Shown: positions 30,998 through 38,252 of the stretch, one piece after another
How positions within the stretch are numbered: position 1 is the stretch's first letter
Layout of the letters: each line of letters starts with the position of its first letter
From: Siansivirga zeaxanthinifaciens CC-SAMT-1
GTDB lineage: Bacteria > Bacteroidota > Bacteroidia > Flavobacteriales > Flavobacteriaceae
Length of the DNA stretch: 64,000 nucleotides
Direction: 5' to 3'
Assembly: GCF_000941055.1 (NCBI RefSeq)
Contig: NZ_CP007202.1
Coordinates: 2,836,437 to 2,900,436, forward strand
The notes under the pieces: model-generated
What the model was told of the DNA's origin: nothing
What the model saw: the letters and a program-made list of their open reading frames with translations, nothing else
Database searches by the model: none
Program-made: the position numbers and the translations under genes

Positions 30998-31115
30998 TAT
31001 TGGTATTTAATTTTTGCAAAAATAAGCTTTGAAAATTTCTTTTTATATAATTATGTGAGAAAAATGGTTAATACTTAAGTAGTTGAAAAATATTTTTTAA
31101 AAAAGTGATTTTTTA

Positions 31116-31147
31116 TTTGAAAGAAAGGAAAAAGGTGTATATATTTG
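31116..31147 (+). promoter_or_regulatory. Consensus Bacteroidota promoter for tRNA-Ser(TGA)
   Basis: TTTG (31116-31119), 20 nt, TATATTTG (31140-31147), a near-perfect -33/-7 pair, about 35 bp before the mature tRNA 5' end. Confidence 0.8.
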
Positions 31148-31182
31148 CACCCGCATTCAGGGAATACCTGATGAGACACACT

Positions 31183-31267
31183 GGAGAAATGGCAGAGTGG
31201 TCGAATGCGGCAGTCTTGAAAACTGTTGAGGGTCACACCTCCGGGGGTTCGAATCCCTCTTTCTCCG
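31183..31267 (+). tRNA. tRNA-Ser (anticodon TGA)
   Basis: An 85-nt class II tRNA. Acceptor GGAGAAA pairs with TTTCTCC; the anticodon loop CTTGAAA is closed by GCAGT/ACTGT, giving TGA. There is a long variable arm and the T-arm reads GGTTCGAATCC. CCA is not encoded. A terminator follows 20 bp later. It is the last conserved gene before the leftward PUL block. Confidence 0.97.
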
Positions 31268-31288
31268 CTATGAGATTAAAAAATCTCA

Positions 31289-31327
31289 CCAAAACCCTTT
31301 AAAACGTATGTTTTAAGGGGTTTTTAC
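31289..31327 (+). terminator. Terminator of tRNA-Ser(TGA)
   Basis: AAACCCTTTAAAAC pairs with GTTTTAAGGGGTTT (one G-T) and is followed by a T run. A smaller stem (TGAGATT/AATCTCA, 31271-31288) precedes it. Confidence 0.85.
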
Positions 31328-31640
31328 TTTTTAGCATATACCAAAATATTCATTAAATCGTGTAACAAAGGTGGTAAAATCGGGTACCTCAACTTTTTCA
31401 AATTTTAAGGTAATCGAATTTTAAGCTTTCCGGGATATTCACAAGGGTTAACCAGTGATAAAACTGGCTCAAAAATTATAAAACCAGTAATGTTTTACAA
31501 AAAATAACTATATAACTATACAAAACATTAACATGAACCAAAATGAGTTTTTCATATGAAATATTTCATATAAGGATTATGAAATCATTACTAATGTTTC
31601 ATTGAATAAGCCTTGCATACTTAAAATGATGCATAAAAAA
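31328..31640. other. Gene-free spacer between tRNA-Ser and PUL
   Basis: About 310 bp of AT-rich sequence with no convincing gene on either strand. It contains an 18-bp perfect palindrome ATATGAAATATTTCATAT (31554-31571) and a small stem CCAGT/ACTGG near 31455. It separates the convergent tRNA and PUL transcripts. No transposase, integrase or att-like repeat was seen. Confidence 0.5.
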
Positions 31641-31717
31641 ATCACACCTGTTTTTTTTTATCCATTAAATTTAATACAAGTGTATATCTTAAATGGAAAA
31701 TTAAAAACAGGTGTGAT
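31633..31717 (-). terminator. Strong terminator at the 3' end of the PUL block
   Basis: ATCACACCTGTTTTT (31641-31655) and AAAAACAGGTGTGAT (31703-31717) are perfect 15-bp inverted copies, with a further inner pair (TCCATT.../...AATGGA). On the minus strand the stem is followed by seven T. It lies 54 bp past the uxuA stop. Confidence 0.88.
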
Positions 31718-31771
31718 AATTATAACTTATAATTTTTAAAAATAAATTTTAAGTTAGAGTGACTTCATTTA

Positions 31772-32947
31772 TTAAATACTTTTTGAAATTCCTAGCTCCA
31801 ATCCACGCAACTCAGCTAAACCACGTAATCTGCCTATCGCTGAATATCCAGGATTTGTTTTCTTATGTAAATCATCTAACATTTGATGTCCGTGATCAGG
31901 ACGCATAGGAATGAGTGCATCTTTCATACCTGCTGCCTTACGTCTTCGCTCTTCAATTACAACTTCTTTAACAGCACTAAACATATCTACATCGCCTTCT
32001 AAATGATTGGCTTCATAAAAATTCCCTTCTTCGTCACGTTGAGTACTTCTAAAATGTATAAAATGAACTCTGTCTGCAAAGCGTTTAAATATTTGAACCA
32101 AATCATTATCTGCTCTAACTCCTAAAGAACCTGTACAAAAAGTAATACCATTAGATCTGTTAGGCACTTCTGAGAATATATGCGCATAATCTGCTTCGGT
32201 ACTTACAACTCTTGGTAAGCCTAAAATAGGATATGGAGGATCGTCTGGATGAATACACATTAACACATTATTTTGTGAAGCAACTGGTATAATCTCTTTT
32301 AAAAAGGCTACTAAATTTTCTCTTAATTTTGGAGCATCAATATCGGCATAGGTATCTAATACTTTTTGAAACTGCTCTAATGTATAGCCTTCTTCAGCAC
32401 CTGGTAGACCTGCAATAATATTATTAATTAATTTTTGCTTTTCATCAGTTGAAAGCTTTTCAACATAGGTCTTAGCTCTCATTTTTTCTTCATCAGAATA
32501 ACTATTTTCGGCTCCTGGACGTTTTAATAAAAACAATTCAAATGCAGCAAATGCTGTAACATCAAAACGAAGCGCTTTAGAACCATCATTTACTTCAAAA
32601 TCTAAATCGGTTCGAGTCCAATCTAAAACAGGCATGAAATTATAGCATACAATTCCAATTCCGCAACTTGCTAAATTTTGAATGCTCTTTTTATAATTCT
32701 CAATATATTCTTGAAAATTCCCTGAACGGGTTTTTATAGTTTCATGTACCGGAATACTCTCTACAACACTCCAAGTAAGACCTGCACTTTCGATAATATC
32801 TTTTCTTTTTTTAATTTCATCAACGCTCCAAACATTTCCATTTGGAATATGATGTAAAGCAGACACCACCCCTGTTGCACCTGCTTGTTTTATATCTGTT
32901 AATGATACAGGATCTTTAGGTCCGTACCAACGCAATGTCTGTTCCAT
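31772..32947 (-). CDS. uxuA: Mannonate dehydratase
   Basis: A 391-residue UxuA with the conserved N-terminus '[21 protein letters not shown]', metal and substrate motifs '[16 protein letters not shown]', 'THFCTG'-equivalent 'ITFCTGSLG', and '[10 protein letters not shown]' near the C-terminus. It dehydrates D-mannonate to 2-keto-3-deoxygluconate in the cytoplasm. It is the last gene of the PUL block and works with the SDR oxidoreductase two genes upstream to feed glucuronate from the polysaccharide into central metabolism. Length is normal. Confidence 0.96.
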   Translation of the reverse strand: MEQTLRWYGPKDPVSLTDIKQAGATGVVSALHHIPNGNVWSVDEIKKRKDIIESAGLTWSVVESIPVHETIKTRSGNFQEYIENYKKSIQNLASCGIGIVCYNFMPVLDWTRTDLDFEVNDGSKALRFDVTAFAAFELFLLKRPGAENSYSDEEKMRAKTYVEKLSTDEKQKLINNIIAGLPGAEEGYTLEQFQKVLDTYADIDAPKLRENLVAFLKEIIPVASQNNVLMCIHPDDPPYPILGLPRVVSTEADYAHIFSEVPNRSNGITFCTGSLGVRADNDLVQIFKRFADRVHFIHFRSTQRDEEGNFYEANHLEGDVDMFSAVKEVVIEERRRKAAGMKDALIPMRPDHGHQMLDDLHKKTNPGYSAIGRLRGLAELRGLELGISKSI

Positions 32948-33039
32948 AATTTTTTATTTTTTTTACAATTACTTTAACCTACTTTAAATGTATTTAACAA
33001 GAATAACACTAATACTTTTTGATTTATTAAGTGTTTTTG

Positions 33040-34614
33040 TTAAATATGACCTTTAACATAAGACTTAAACTTATTTGGAATTTTATTAATTTTTTTAATC
33101 TGTATGTTTTTATAAAAAGCCTCGGCACCTTCGGACTGAATTTGTATGCGTCCTTTTTGCAGAGGCAAAATATCATTATTTAAATCTTTATAACGCGAAT
33201 TGAATAAAGCCATAACTACTTGACCATTAACAACATGAAGACTAGTTCCTTCATAACATATCAATTCTAAAGTATTCCACTCTCCATGTGGTTTTTCATT
33301 ATTAAAACCTTTGTTACAATGGGATTGGAATCCCTTTTTAATACTTGAGAAATTGTTTAAATGTGCTTCTTTTTGATAATTAAATTCTTTACCATCGCTT
33401 TCTTTTTTTGAAGGAATATCTATTGAAGTTCCTGCAAGTGAATAATAATCACCCATATCACCTTCTTGTACTTGAAACTCTTGAGACTGCATCCAAACAT
33501 TCCAAAACTTATCATAAGGCCCAACACAGTGATATAAAATTCCACTGTCTCTTTCACGAAGCAAACGTGGTTCCCAAACTTGTTCTCCCCACTTAAACTG
33601 AAGCTTTAAATGATAATTATCATATTCATTTTTAGATGTTAAAGCCCCGTATATTTCTCCAGAGATATGAACTACAGGTTCATTATCTATAATTTCATAA
33701 CGAAAAACACCTTTTGGATCATTATTCAAACCTAGTGGTTTGGCATTTTTCCCATCACTATTAGGGTCTACAAAGTCTAAACCTTTTACAGTGGCATGTG
33801 GAGCTCCAATAAAAACATCCCAATTTTCATGAAGATTACTTTCTATAAGGTTTACCCATTTTTTAGATGTACCGTTGATATTTTTCTTGCCAGCAGCCCA
33901 TAAAATAGCACCCTCAATATGATTATAATACCTTGAATCATTATAAATTTCATTGGTGTGACCCAATCCTGTGTAAAAAATACGGCCTCCGTTATAAAGA
34001 TGATACCAACTTATAGGATGATTATCCGTATTCATTTTTTTTCCTTCGTAAGATGTCTCATCTAAACTCATGAGAACATTTACATGCTTACCAACAGGTT
34101 TAATGAAATTATACCACTCATCTTTAAAAACCTCTTGGTTTTTTAATCCTCTAATTGCAGGATGATTGCTTTTACAATTAACATTTAGTGTTGCATTTTG
34201 AACTTTAGGATGGTCTTTAAAGGTAGCTCCTATCATTTCACTAAACCAATCCCATTGTTTTTCGGTATCACTTGCTGCATGTATACCAACAAATCCTTTA
34301 CCTTTTGCAATATAACCTTTAAAGGATTCTTTTTGCTTTTCTGAAAAAATATCTCCAGATGTGTTTAAAAAAACCAAAACATCATACTGGGAAAGATTTT
34401 CTATCGTGAAATCGTTGGCATCTTCTGAAAAATGTAATTTCCAATTATTTTTTCTACCCATATCAGATAAAAACTCGATGCCTCTGGGTATAGATTTATG
34501 TCTAAATGCATTTGTTTTAGAAAACACTAAAACATCAATTAAAGCGTTTTGAGCCGTTGCAACATTTGATATAAAAAAAACAAAAATTAAAAACCTTAAT
34601 TGTTTAAAATTCAT
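33040..34614 (-). CDS. Secreted ThuA-like plus DUF1080 (3-keto-disaccharide hydrolase) protein
   Basis: A 524-residue protein with a signal peptide ending '...NVATAQ'. Residues about 27-245 form a ThuA/trehalose-utilization-like, glutamine-amidotransferase-fold domain ('VLVFLNTSGDIF', 'GKGFVGIHAASDTE', 'GRIFYTGLGHTNEIY'). Residues about 260-515 form a DUF1080/PF06439 lectin-like domain ('WEPRLLRERDSGILYHCVG', 'GEWNTLELICYEG'). DUF1080 members include 3-keto-glycoside hydrolases, a route that needs prior oxidation of the sugar. Its position between uxuA and the SDR gene suggests a role in releasing or modifying uronate oligosaccharides, but the reaction is not established. Confidence 0.82.
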   Translation of the reverse strand: MNFKQLRFLIFVFFISNVATAQNALIDVLVFSKTNAFRHKSIPRGIEFLSDMGRKNNWKLHFSEDANDFTIENLSQYDVLVFLNTSGDIFSEKQKESFKGYIAKGKGFVGIHAASDTEKQWDWFSEMIGATFKDHPKVQNATLNVNCKSNHPAIRGLKNQEVFKDEWYNFIKPVGKHVNVLMSLDETSYEGKKMNTDNHPISWYHLYNGGRIFYTGLGHTNEIYNDSRYYNHIEGAILWAAGKKNINGTSKKWVNLIESNLHENWDVFIGAPHATVKGLDFVDPNSDGKNAKPLGLNNDPKGVFRYEIIDNEPVVHISGEIYGALTSKNEYDNYHLKLQFKWGEQVWEPRLLRERDSGILYHCVGPYDKFWNVWMQSQEFQVQEGDMGDYYSLAGTSIDIPSKKESDGKEFNYQKEAHLNNFSSIKKGFQSHCNKGFNNEKPHGEWNTLELICYEGTSLHVVNGQVVMALFNSRYKDLNNDILPLQKGRIQIQSEGAEAFYKNIQIKKINKIPNKFKSYVKGHI

Positions 34615-34728
34615 AACTTATTAATTTCTATATACATAAAGTCCTTATTTATTTTCATAAACATTTTATATTTCTAAAAAATAAGCTAATCTATCAAAAC
34701 AAATTACGAATAAGTTCCTGTATTAAAC

Positions 34729-34777
34729 TTACTTTTTACATAGGTATAGGCTAAAAAGTTACTTATGTAAAAAGTAA
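34729..34777. repeat. 14-bp perfect inverted repeat between SDR and ThuA genes
   Basis: TTACTTTTTACATA (34729-34742) and TATGTAAAAAGTAA (34764-34777), loop 21 nt. It lies 44 bp after the SDR stop and 115 bp before the ThuA start. No T run follows; an operator or mRNA-stabilising stem is possible. Confidence 0.6.
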
Positions 34778-34820
34778 TAACCTTCCAATGTTTTTAGTTC
34801 TTTGTTATTTAGGCATTTTA

Positions 34821-35636
34821 TTAAACACCACTAAAAGCACTAAATCCGCCATCAATTGGAATCACAACACCTGTAACAAATTTTGAAGCTTCTGTACATA
34901 AAAAGTGTATCGTTCCATTCAATTCTTCTTCTTCGCCGAATCGTTTCATGGGCGTATTTTGGATAATTGTGTTTCCTCTATCTGTATATGCACCAGTTTC
35001 TTTATTTATTAGTAAGTCTCTATTTTGATTACCAATAAAAAATCCTGGTGCTATGGCATTTACTCGTAAACCTTCACCAAATTTAAGGGCTAATTCTGTT
35101 GACAACCATTTTGTAAAATTGTCTATAGCTGCTTTAGATGCAGAGTAACCAACAACTCTTGTTACTGCACTTTGAGCAGTCATTGAAGATATATTTATAA
35201 TTACTCCTTTATTGTTTTTTACCATTTCTTTGCCAAAAACTAAAGCTGGGAGAATACTGCCAAATAAATTTAAATCTACTACTTTTTTAAAATGTTCAAT
35301 GTTAACATCAAAGATAGTTTGATCTACTCCAATGGTTGCACCTGGCATATTACCCCCTGCAGCATTAATAAGCACATCAATTTTATTAAACTTTTTTATT
35401 ATTTTATCTGAAACCTCTTGTAAGCTTTTCTCTTCTAATACGTTACAAACGAATCCGTCAACTTTTTTACTTATTTTGTTTAAGCTATCAAGAGCAGAAT
35501 TTACAATATCATCTTTATAGTCTAAAATAATTACAGTTGCTCCATTACTCAATAAATATTTAGCCATTTGTCCACCAAGAACTCCTCCGCCTCCCGTTAT
35601 TAATATAACTTTGTTTTCTAATTCAAATAAATTCAT
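34821..35636 (-). CDS. SDR oxidoreductase, probable D-mannonate oxidoreductase (fructuronate reductase)
   Basis: A 271-residue short-chain dehydrogenase with cofactor motif 'TGGGGVLGGQMA' (14-25), 'NAAGG' (91-95), catalytic serine in 'INISSM' (150-151) and Y164-x-x-x-K168 ('YSASK'). The D at position 39 after strand 2 favours NAD(H). SDRs of this type next to uxuA (compare YjmF of Bacillus) reduce D-fructuronate to D-mannonate. The substrate call rests on context. It has its own promoter candidate with an upstream TCCTGT motif. Confidence 0.85.
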   Translation of the reverse strand: MNLFELENKVILITGGGGVLGGQMAKYLLSNGATVIILDYKDDIVNSALDSLNKISKKVDGFVCNVLEEKSLQEVSDKIIKKFNKIDVLINAAGGNMPGATIGVDQTIFDVNIEHFKKVVDLNLFGSILPALVFGKEMVKNNKGVIINISSMTAQSAVTRVVGYSASKAAIDNFTKWLSTELALKFGEGLRVNAIAPGFFIGNQNRDLLINKETGAYTDRGNTIIQNTPMKRFGEEEELNGTIHFLCTEASKFVTGVVIPIDGGFSAFSGV

Positions 35637-35742
35637 TTAATGCTTTGATTATTAATTAAATATTGATTGTTGTATTTAGAATTCAAAAATCCATATTGAT
35701 TATTTAGAATTCTAATATTAAATTTTATGTATATAAAGTATC

Positions 35743-35783
35743 CAAATGTAAGTCTCCTATTTTGTTTAACTGTCCTGTTTTAT
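35743..35783 (-). promoter_or_regulatory. Promoter and operator candidate of the SDR gene
   Basis: On the minus strand TACATTTG (35750-35743) is preceded, 22 nt upstream, by ATAAAACAGGA (35783-35773). A similar box at a similar distance precedes the DUF4861 gene (37010-37049), suggesting a shared regulator distinct from the one serving susC and GH88. Confidence 0.5.
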
Positions 35784-35806
35784 GAGGGTAAACTTAAGCA
35801 AATAAA

Positions 35807-36952
35807 TTAAAATTGAATTGATATGTTATCGTTTAATAGCTGAAGTTTCATTTCATTCAAGTATTGAAACCATTCTTCTTTATTAGTAATATCTCCGGCT
35901 TTATCCCAAACAGCACCCGTATAATAAGTATAATGTTGGTTATTTGGTATTTTTAACATGACTAAAAATTGATCGTTCCTTACTGTCATATCGTCTACTT
36001 TCGAGGGAATAATAACACCAACTCCTGTGGTTCCATATTTAACATCCTTTGGTTCCCAGTAGCCTAAAACTCCGTTTTCTATATCCATTGAATGAAAACC
36101 ACTTTCAGGCCTTTTAATAATTCCTACAACTACAGGAATTTGTTCAAGAGATTTGTTATTAGTTGTATACTTTACATCAATTCTATTTAACTGAGAACCT
36201 GCATCTAAACTAATTGTTTTTACGGCGTCCATTTTATTTCCATTGACATCCCATTCGTCAAATTCTAGTTGAAAGGTTGTACGAAGTGGACCATTATCTA
36301 AAATTTTCCATTTGGTGTAGTTTTTAGAATACCAGATGCTATCATTAACAAAAGGAGCCATATTTCCTGCACCTAAGGTAAAACCTACATGGTAATAATC
36401 TAAACCGTCGCCATGATCTACATGATATTTAGCAAGTTTATAGCGTTTGTTAATTATCATTTCGTTTGTTCTTTTTACCCAAACATCTATACCATAAGCA
36501 TTGCCTTTGCCTCCTTCTTCTAATGCTTTTCCGTACATTCTAAAAGCAATTTTATCATTTTCCCATGCAAAATCATCTAAACGTTCAGGCACATACCTGC
36601 CGAATGTTTTGGTTACAAAATCAATATGTTTTTTATTTTCAAATTGTAACTCTAATGCGGTTTTTGTGTCTAAACTAACTTGTATTAAAACATTTTGCAC
36701 GTTTTCATTACCCTTAAATTCTAATTGATAAGGCACTTCTTTTTTTGATGTTATATCTACTATTCTAAAACTATTTATATCCAGTGATGGATATTTTTGT
36801 TTTACATCAGACCAAGGAAGTGATATTACTTTATCCTTAATAGCATGTGAGCTCTTGTTAGATACAATAATTTTATTTGCTTTTTGCGCTTTACATGAGG
36901 TTAAAAAAAACACCATCATAATAGCACAAAGGACACCAACATTAATTTTCAT
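35807..36952 (-). CDS. DUF4861 family lipoprotein
   Basis: A 381-residue exported protein with lipobox '..FFLTSCKAQ'. The pattern 'YGKALEEGGKGNAYGIDVWVKR', 'YHVGFTLGAGNMAP' and 'WEPKDVKYGTTGVGVIIP' matches the DUF4861 family found in many Bacteroidota PULs for uronate-containing polymers; fold is predicted beta-sandwich. Its activity is not known to me. The frame extends to a GTG at 37009, but the ATG at 36952 starts the signal peptide and is preferred. Separated from the lyase-family gene upstream by 129 bp holding its own promoter candidate. Confidence 0.82.
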   Translation of the reverse strand: MKINVGVLCAIMMVFFLTSCKAQKANKIIVSNKSSHAIKDKVISLPWSDVKQKYPSLDINSFRIVDITSKKEVPYQLEFKGNENVQNVLIQVSLDTKTALELQFENKKHIDFVTKTFGRYVPERLDDFAWENDKIAFRMYGKALEEGGKGNAYGIDVWVKRTNEMIINKRYKLAKYHVDHGDGLDYYHVGFTLGAGNMAPFVNDSIWYSKNYTKWKILDNGPLRTTFQLEFDEWDVNGNKMDAVKTISLDAGSQLNRIDVKYTTNNKSLEQIPVVVGIIKRPESGFHSMDIENGVLGYWEPKDVKYGTTGVGVIIPSKVDDMTVRNDQFLVMLKIPNNQHYTYYTGAVWDKAGDITNKEEWFQYLNEMKLQLLNDNISIQF

Positions 36953-37009
36953 AATTATGTTTATTTTAGTTAAAAAATACTTCTTTAGTTTTTTATTATT
37001 AATACTCAC

Positions 37010-37049
37010 AAACTTACCTTTGTAATCATAATTTTATATCCTGTCTTAT
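37010..37049 (-). promoter_or_regulatory. Promoter and operator candidate of the DUF4861 gene
   Basis: TAAGTTTG (37017-37010, minus) with ATAAGACAGGA (37049-37039) 21 nt upstream; TCCTGT occurs twice here. The pair resembles the SDR promoter region. Confidence 0.5.
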
Positions 37050-37081
37050 CCTGTTAAGAGCCCTATAAATATTGGACTTAA

Positions 37082-38245
37082 CTAATTATTAAACCATAAA
37101 ATTGGATATTTTACAGGCATATTTCTAATGATTTCTTTATTTGTTAATTCATATTTTAAAGACATCCAAGTATTTAAGTATTCCTCATTGTTTAATGCTA
37201 AACCACCAAATAAAAGTGATGGTTGCCTTACTGGCCATTCATCCCAATACATAATATCTTTTTTATATGGCCAATCCTTTTTGTTTTTAATGTAAGGTAC
37301 CAAAAACTTTAGTCCTAAAGCGAGACTTTTATCTTCTTTAGTTTTAAATTCAAATAAATTTTCAGAGTTGGTAGAAAGTATTTGACAAAGCGTAGCCATG
37401 GCATCTAAATTAAATATAGAATATCCGTATGGTTTAGTTCGTGCAAGTTCTAATGGAAATGAACCGTTAAAATCCATTTGATTGGGTAATAAGGTGTTTT
37501 TATAAAATTCTTTAGTAACATTTAATAATTCTTGATTGCCTACTAATTTAGCAAAAACAGCTACTTGCATTGCCCAACATACACTGTGGTTATTACCATT
37601 ATCGCGTTCTGTTTTACCAAAATCGTCTGTAATTAGCCAATTTAAATACTCTTTAAACCAATCTTTTATTTTTAAAATATCCTGTTTTGATACAGACTTA
37701 GATTTTTCAATTGCTTTTACCGCCAGCGCTACTTCCATTAAATGTACAGTGTCTATAATACCAATACCTCTGCCAGTTACAACTCCTTTGATGGCTTGAG
37801 CATACTTAAGACTTGGATACATTTTGGTGTCATTATTAATAAACCAAGCTTTCAAATGAGGCATTAATTGTTCTACATAATCTTCATTATTAGTAATGAT
37901 ATATGCAGAAGCCAAAGTACCAGAAATCTGACTCAGTTGAATCATAGATTCACGATGCGCAGTAAAGTTATTTGGATTTGATAATCCATCTTTTCGGATG
38001 TATGGTCCATTAGGATTTTCGGGATCTGGCCACCAATAATCTCCTTCAGAATAAAAATCGTGTTTATTACCTGCACTTCTTTCACAAATAAAACTTGTTA
38101 AAGTAACAGGTTTAACGTTTTTAAAATGACTAGCTAGTGCTAATACACGTTCTTTTTCTATTGAAATAAGATCAAAATTTTGATGCTTTTCACCCCAACA
38201 TGAAATAAGAAAAAGCCCTAGATAAAGGGGTGTAAATAATTTCAT
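37082..38245 (-). CDS. Alginate-lyase-family (PF05426) polysaccharide lyase, lipoprotein
   Basis: A 387-residue all-helical protein with lipobox C16 ('LFLISCWG'). The family motifs 'GDYWWPDPENPNGPYIRKDG' (68-87) and 'NGNNHSVCW' (N219-H220, candidate catalytic pair) match the alginate_lyase domain shared by PL5- and PL38-type enzymes. PL38 members act on glucuronan or alginate, so a uronate-polymer lyase acting outside or in the periplasm fits the locus. Exact substrate is unresolved. It is third in the operon GH88-GH2-lyase, with gaps of 4 and 7 bp. Confidence 0.83.
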   Translation of the reverse strand: MKLFTPLYLGLFLISCWGEKHQNFDLISIEKERVLALASHFKNVKPVTLTSFICERSAGNKHDFYSEGDYWWPDPENPNGPYIRKDGLSNPNNFTAHRESMIQLSQISGTLASAYIITNNEDYVEQLMPHLKAWFINNDTKMYPSLKYAQAIKGVVTGRGIGIIDTVHLMEVALAVKAIEKSKSVSKQDILKIKDWFKEYLNWLITDDFGKTERDNGNNHSVCWAMQVAVFAKLVGNQELLNVTKEFYKNTLLPNQMDFNGSFPLELARTKPYGYSIFNLDAMATLCQILSTNSENLFEFKTKEDKSLALGLKFLVPYIKNKKDWPYKKDIMYWDEWPVRQPSLLFGGLALNNEEYLNTWMSLKYELTNKEIIRNMPVKYPILWFNN

Positions 38246-38252
38246 AACTACT

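Noticed and set aside
31105..31302. 65-codon frame
   Set aside because: It covers tRNA-Ser(TGA) and its promoter; the tRNA explains the sequence.
37082..38245. Naming this gene alginate lyase outright
   Set aside because: PF05426 covers enzymes with several substrates, and the locus lacks the usual PL6/PL7/PL17 alginate set; a glucuronan- or ulvan-directed enzyme is at least as likely.
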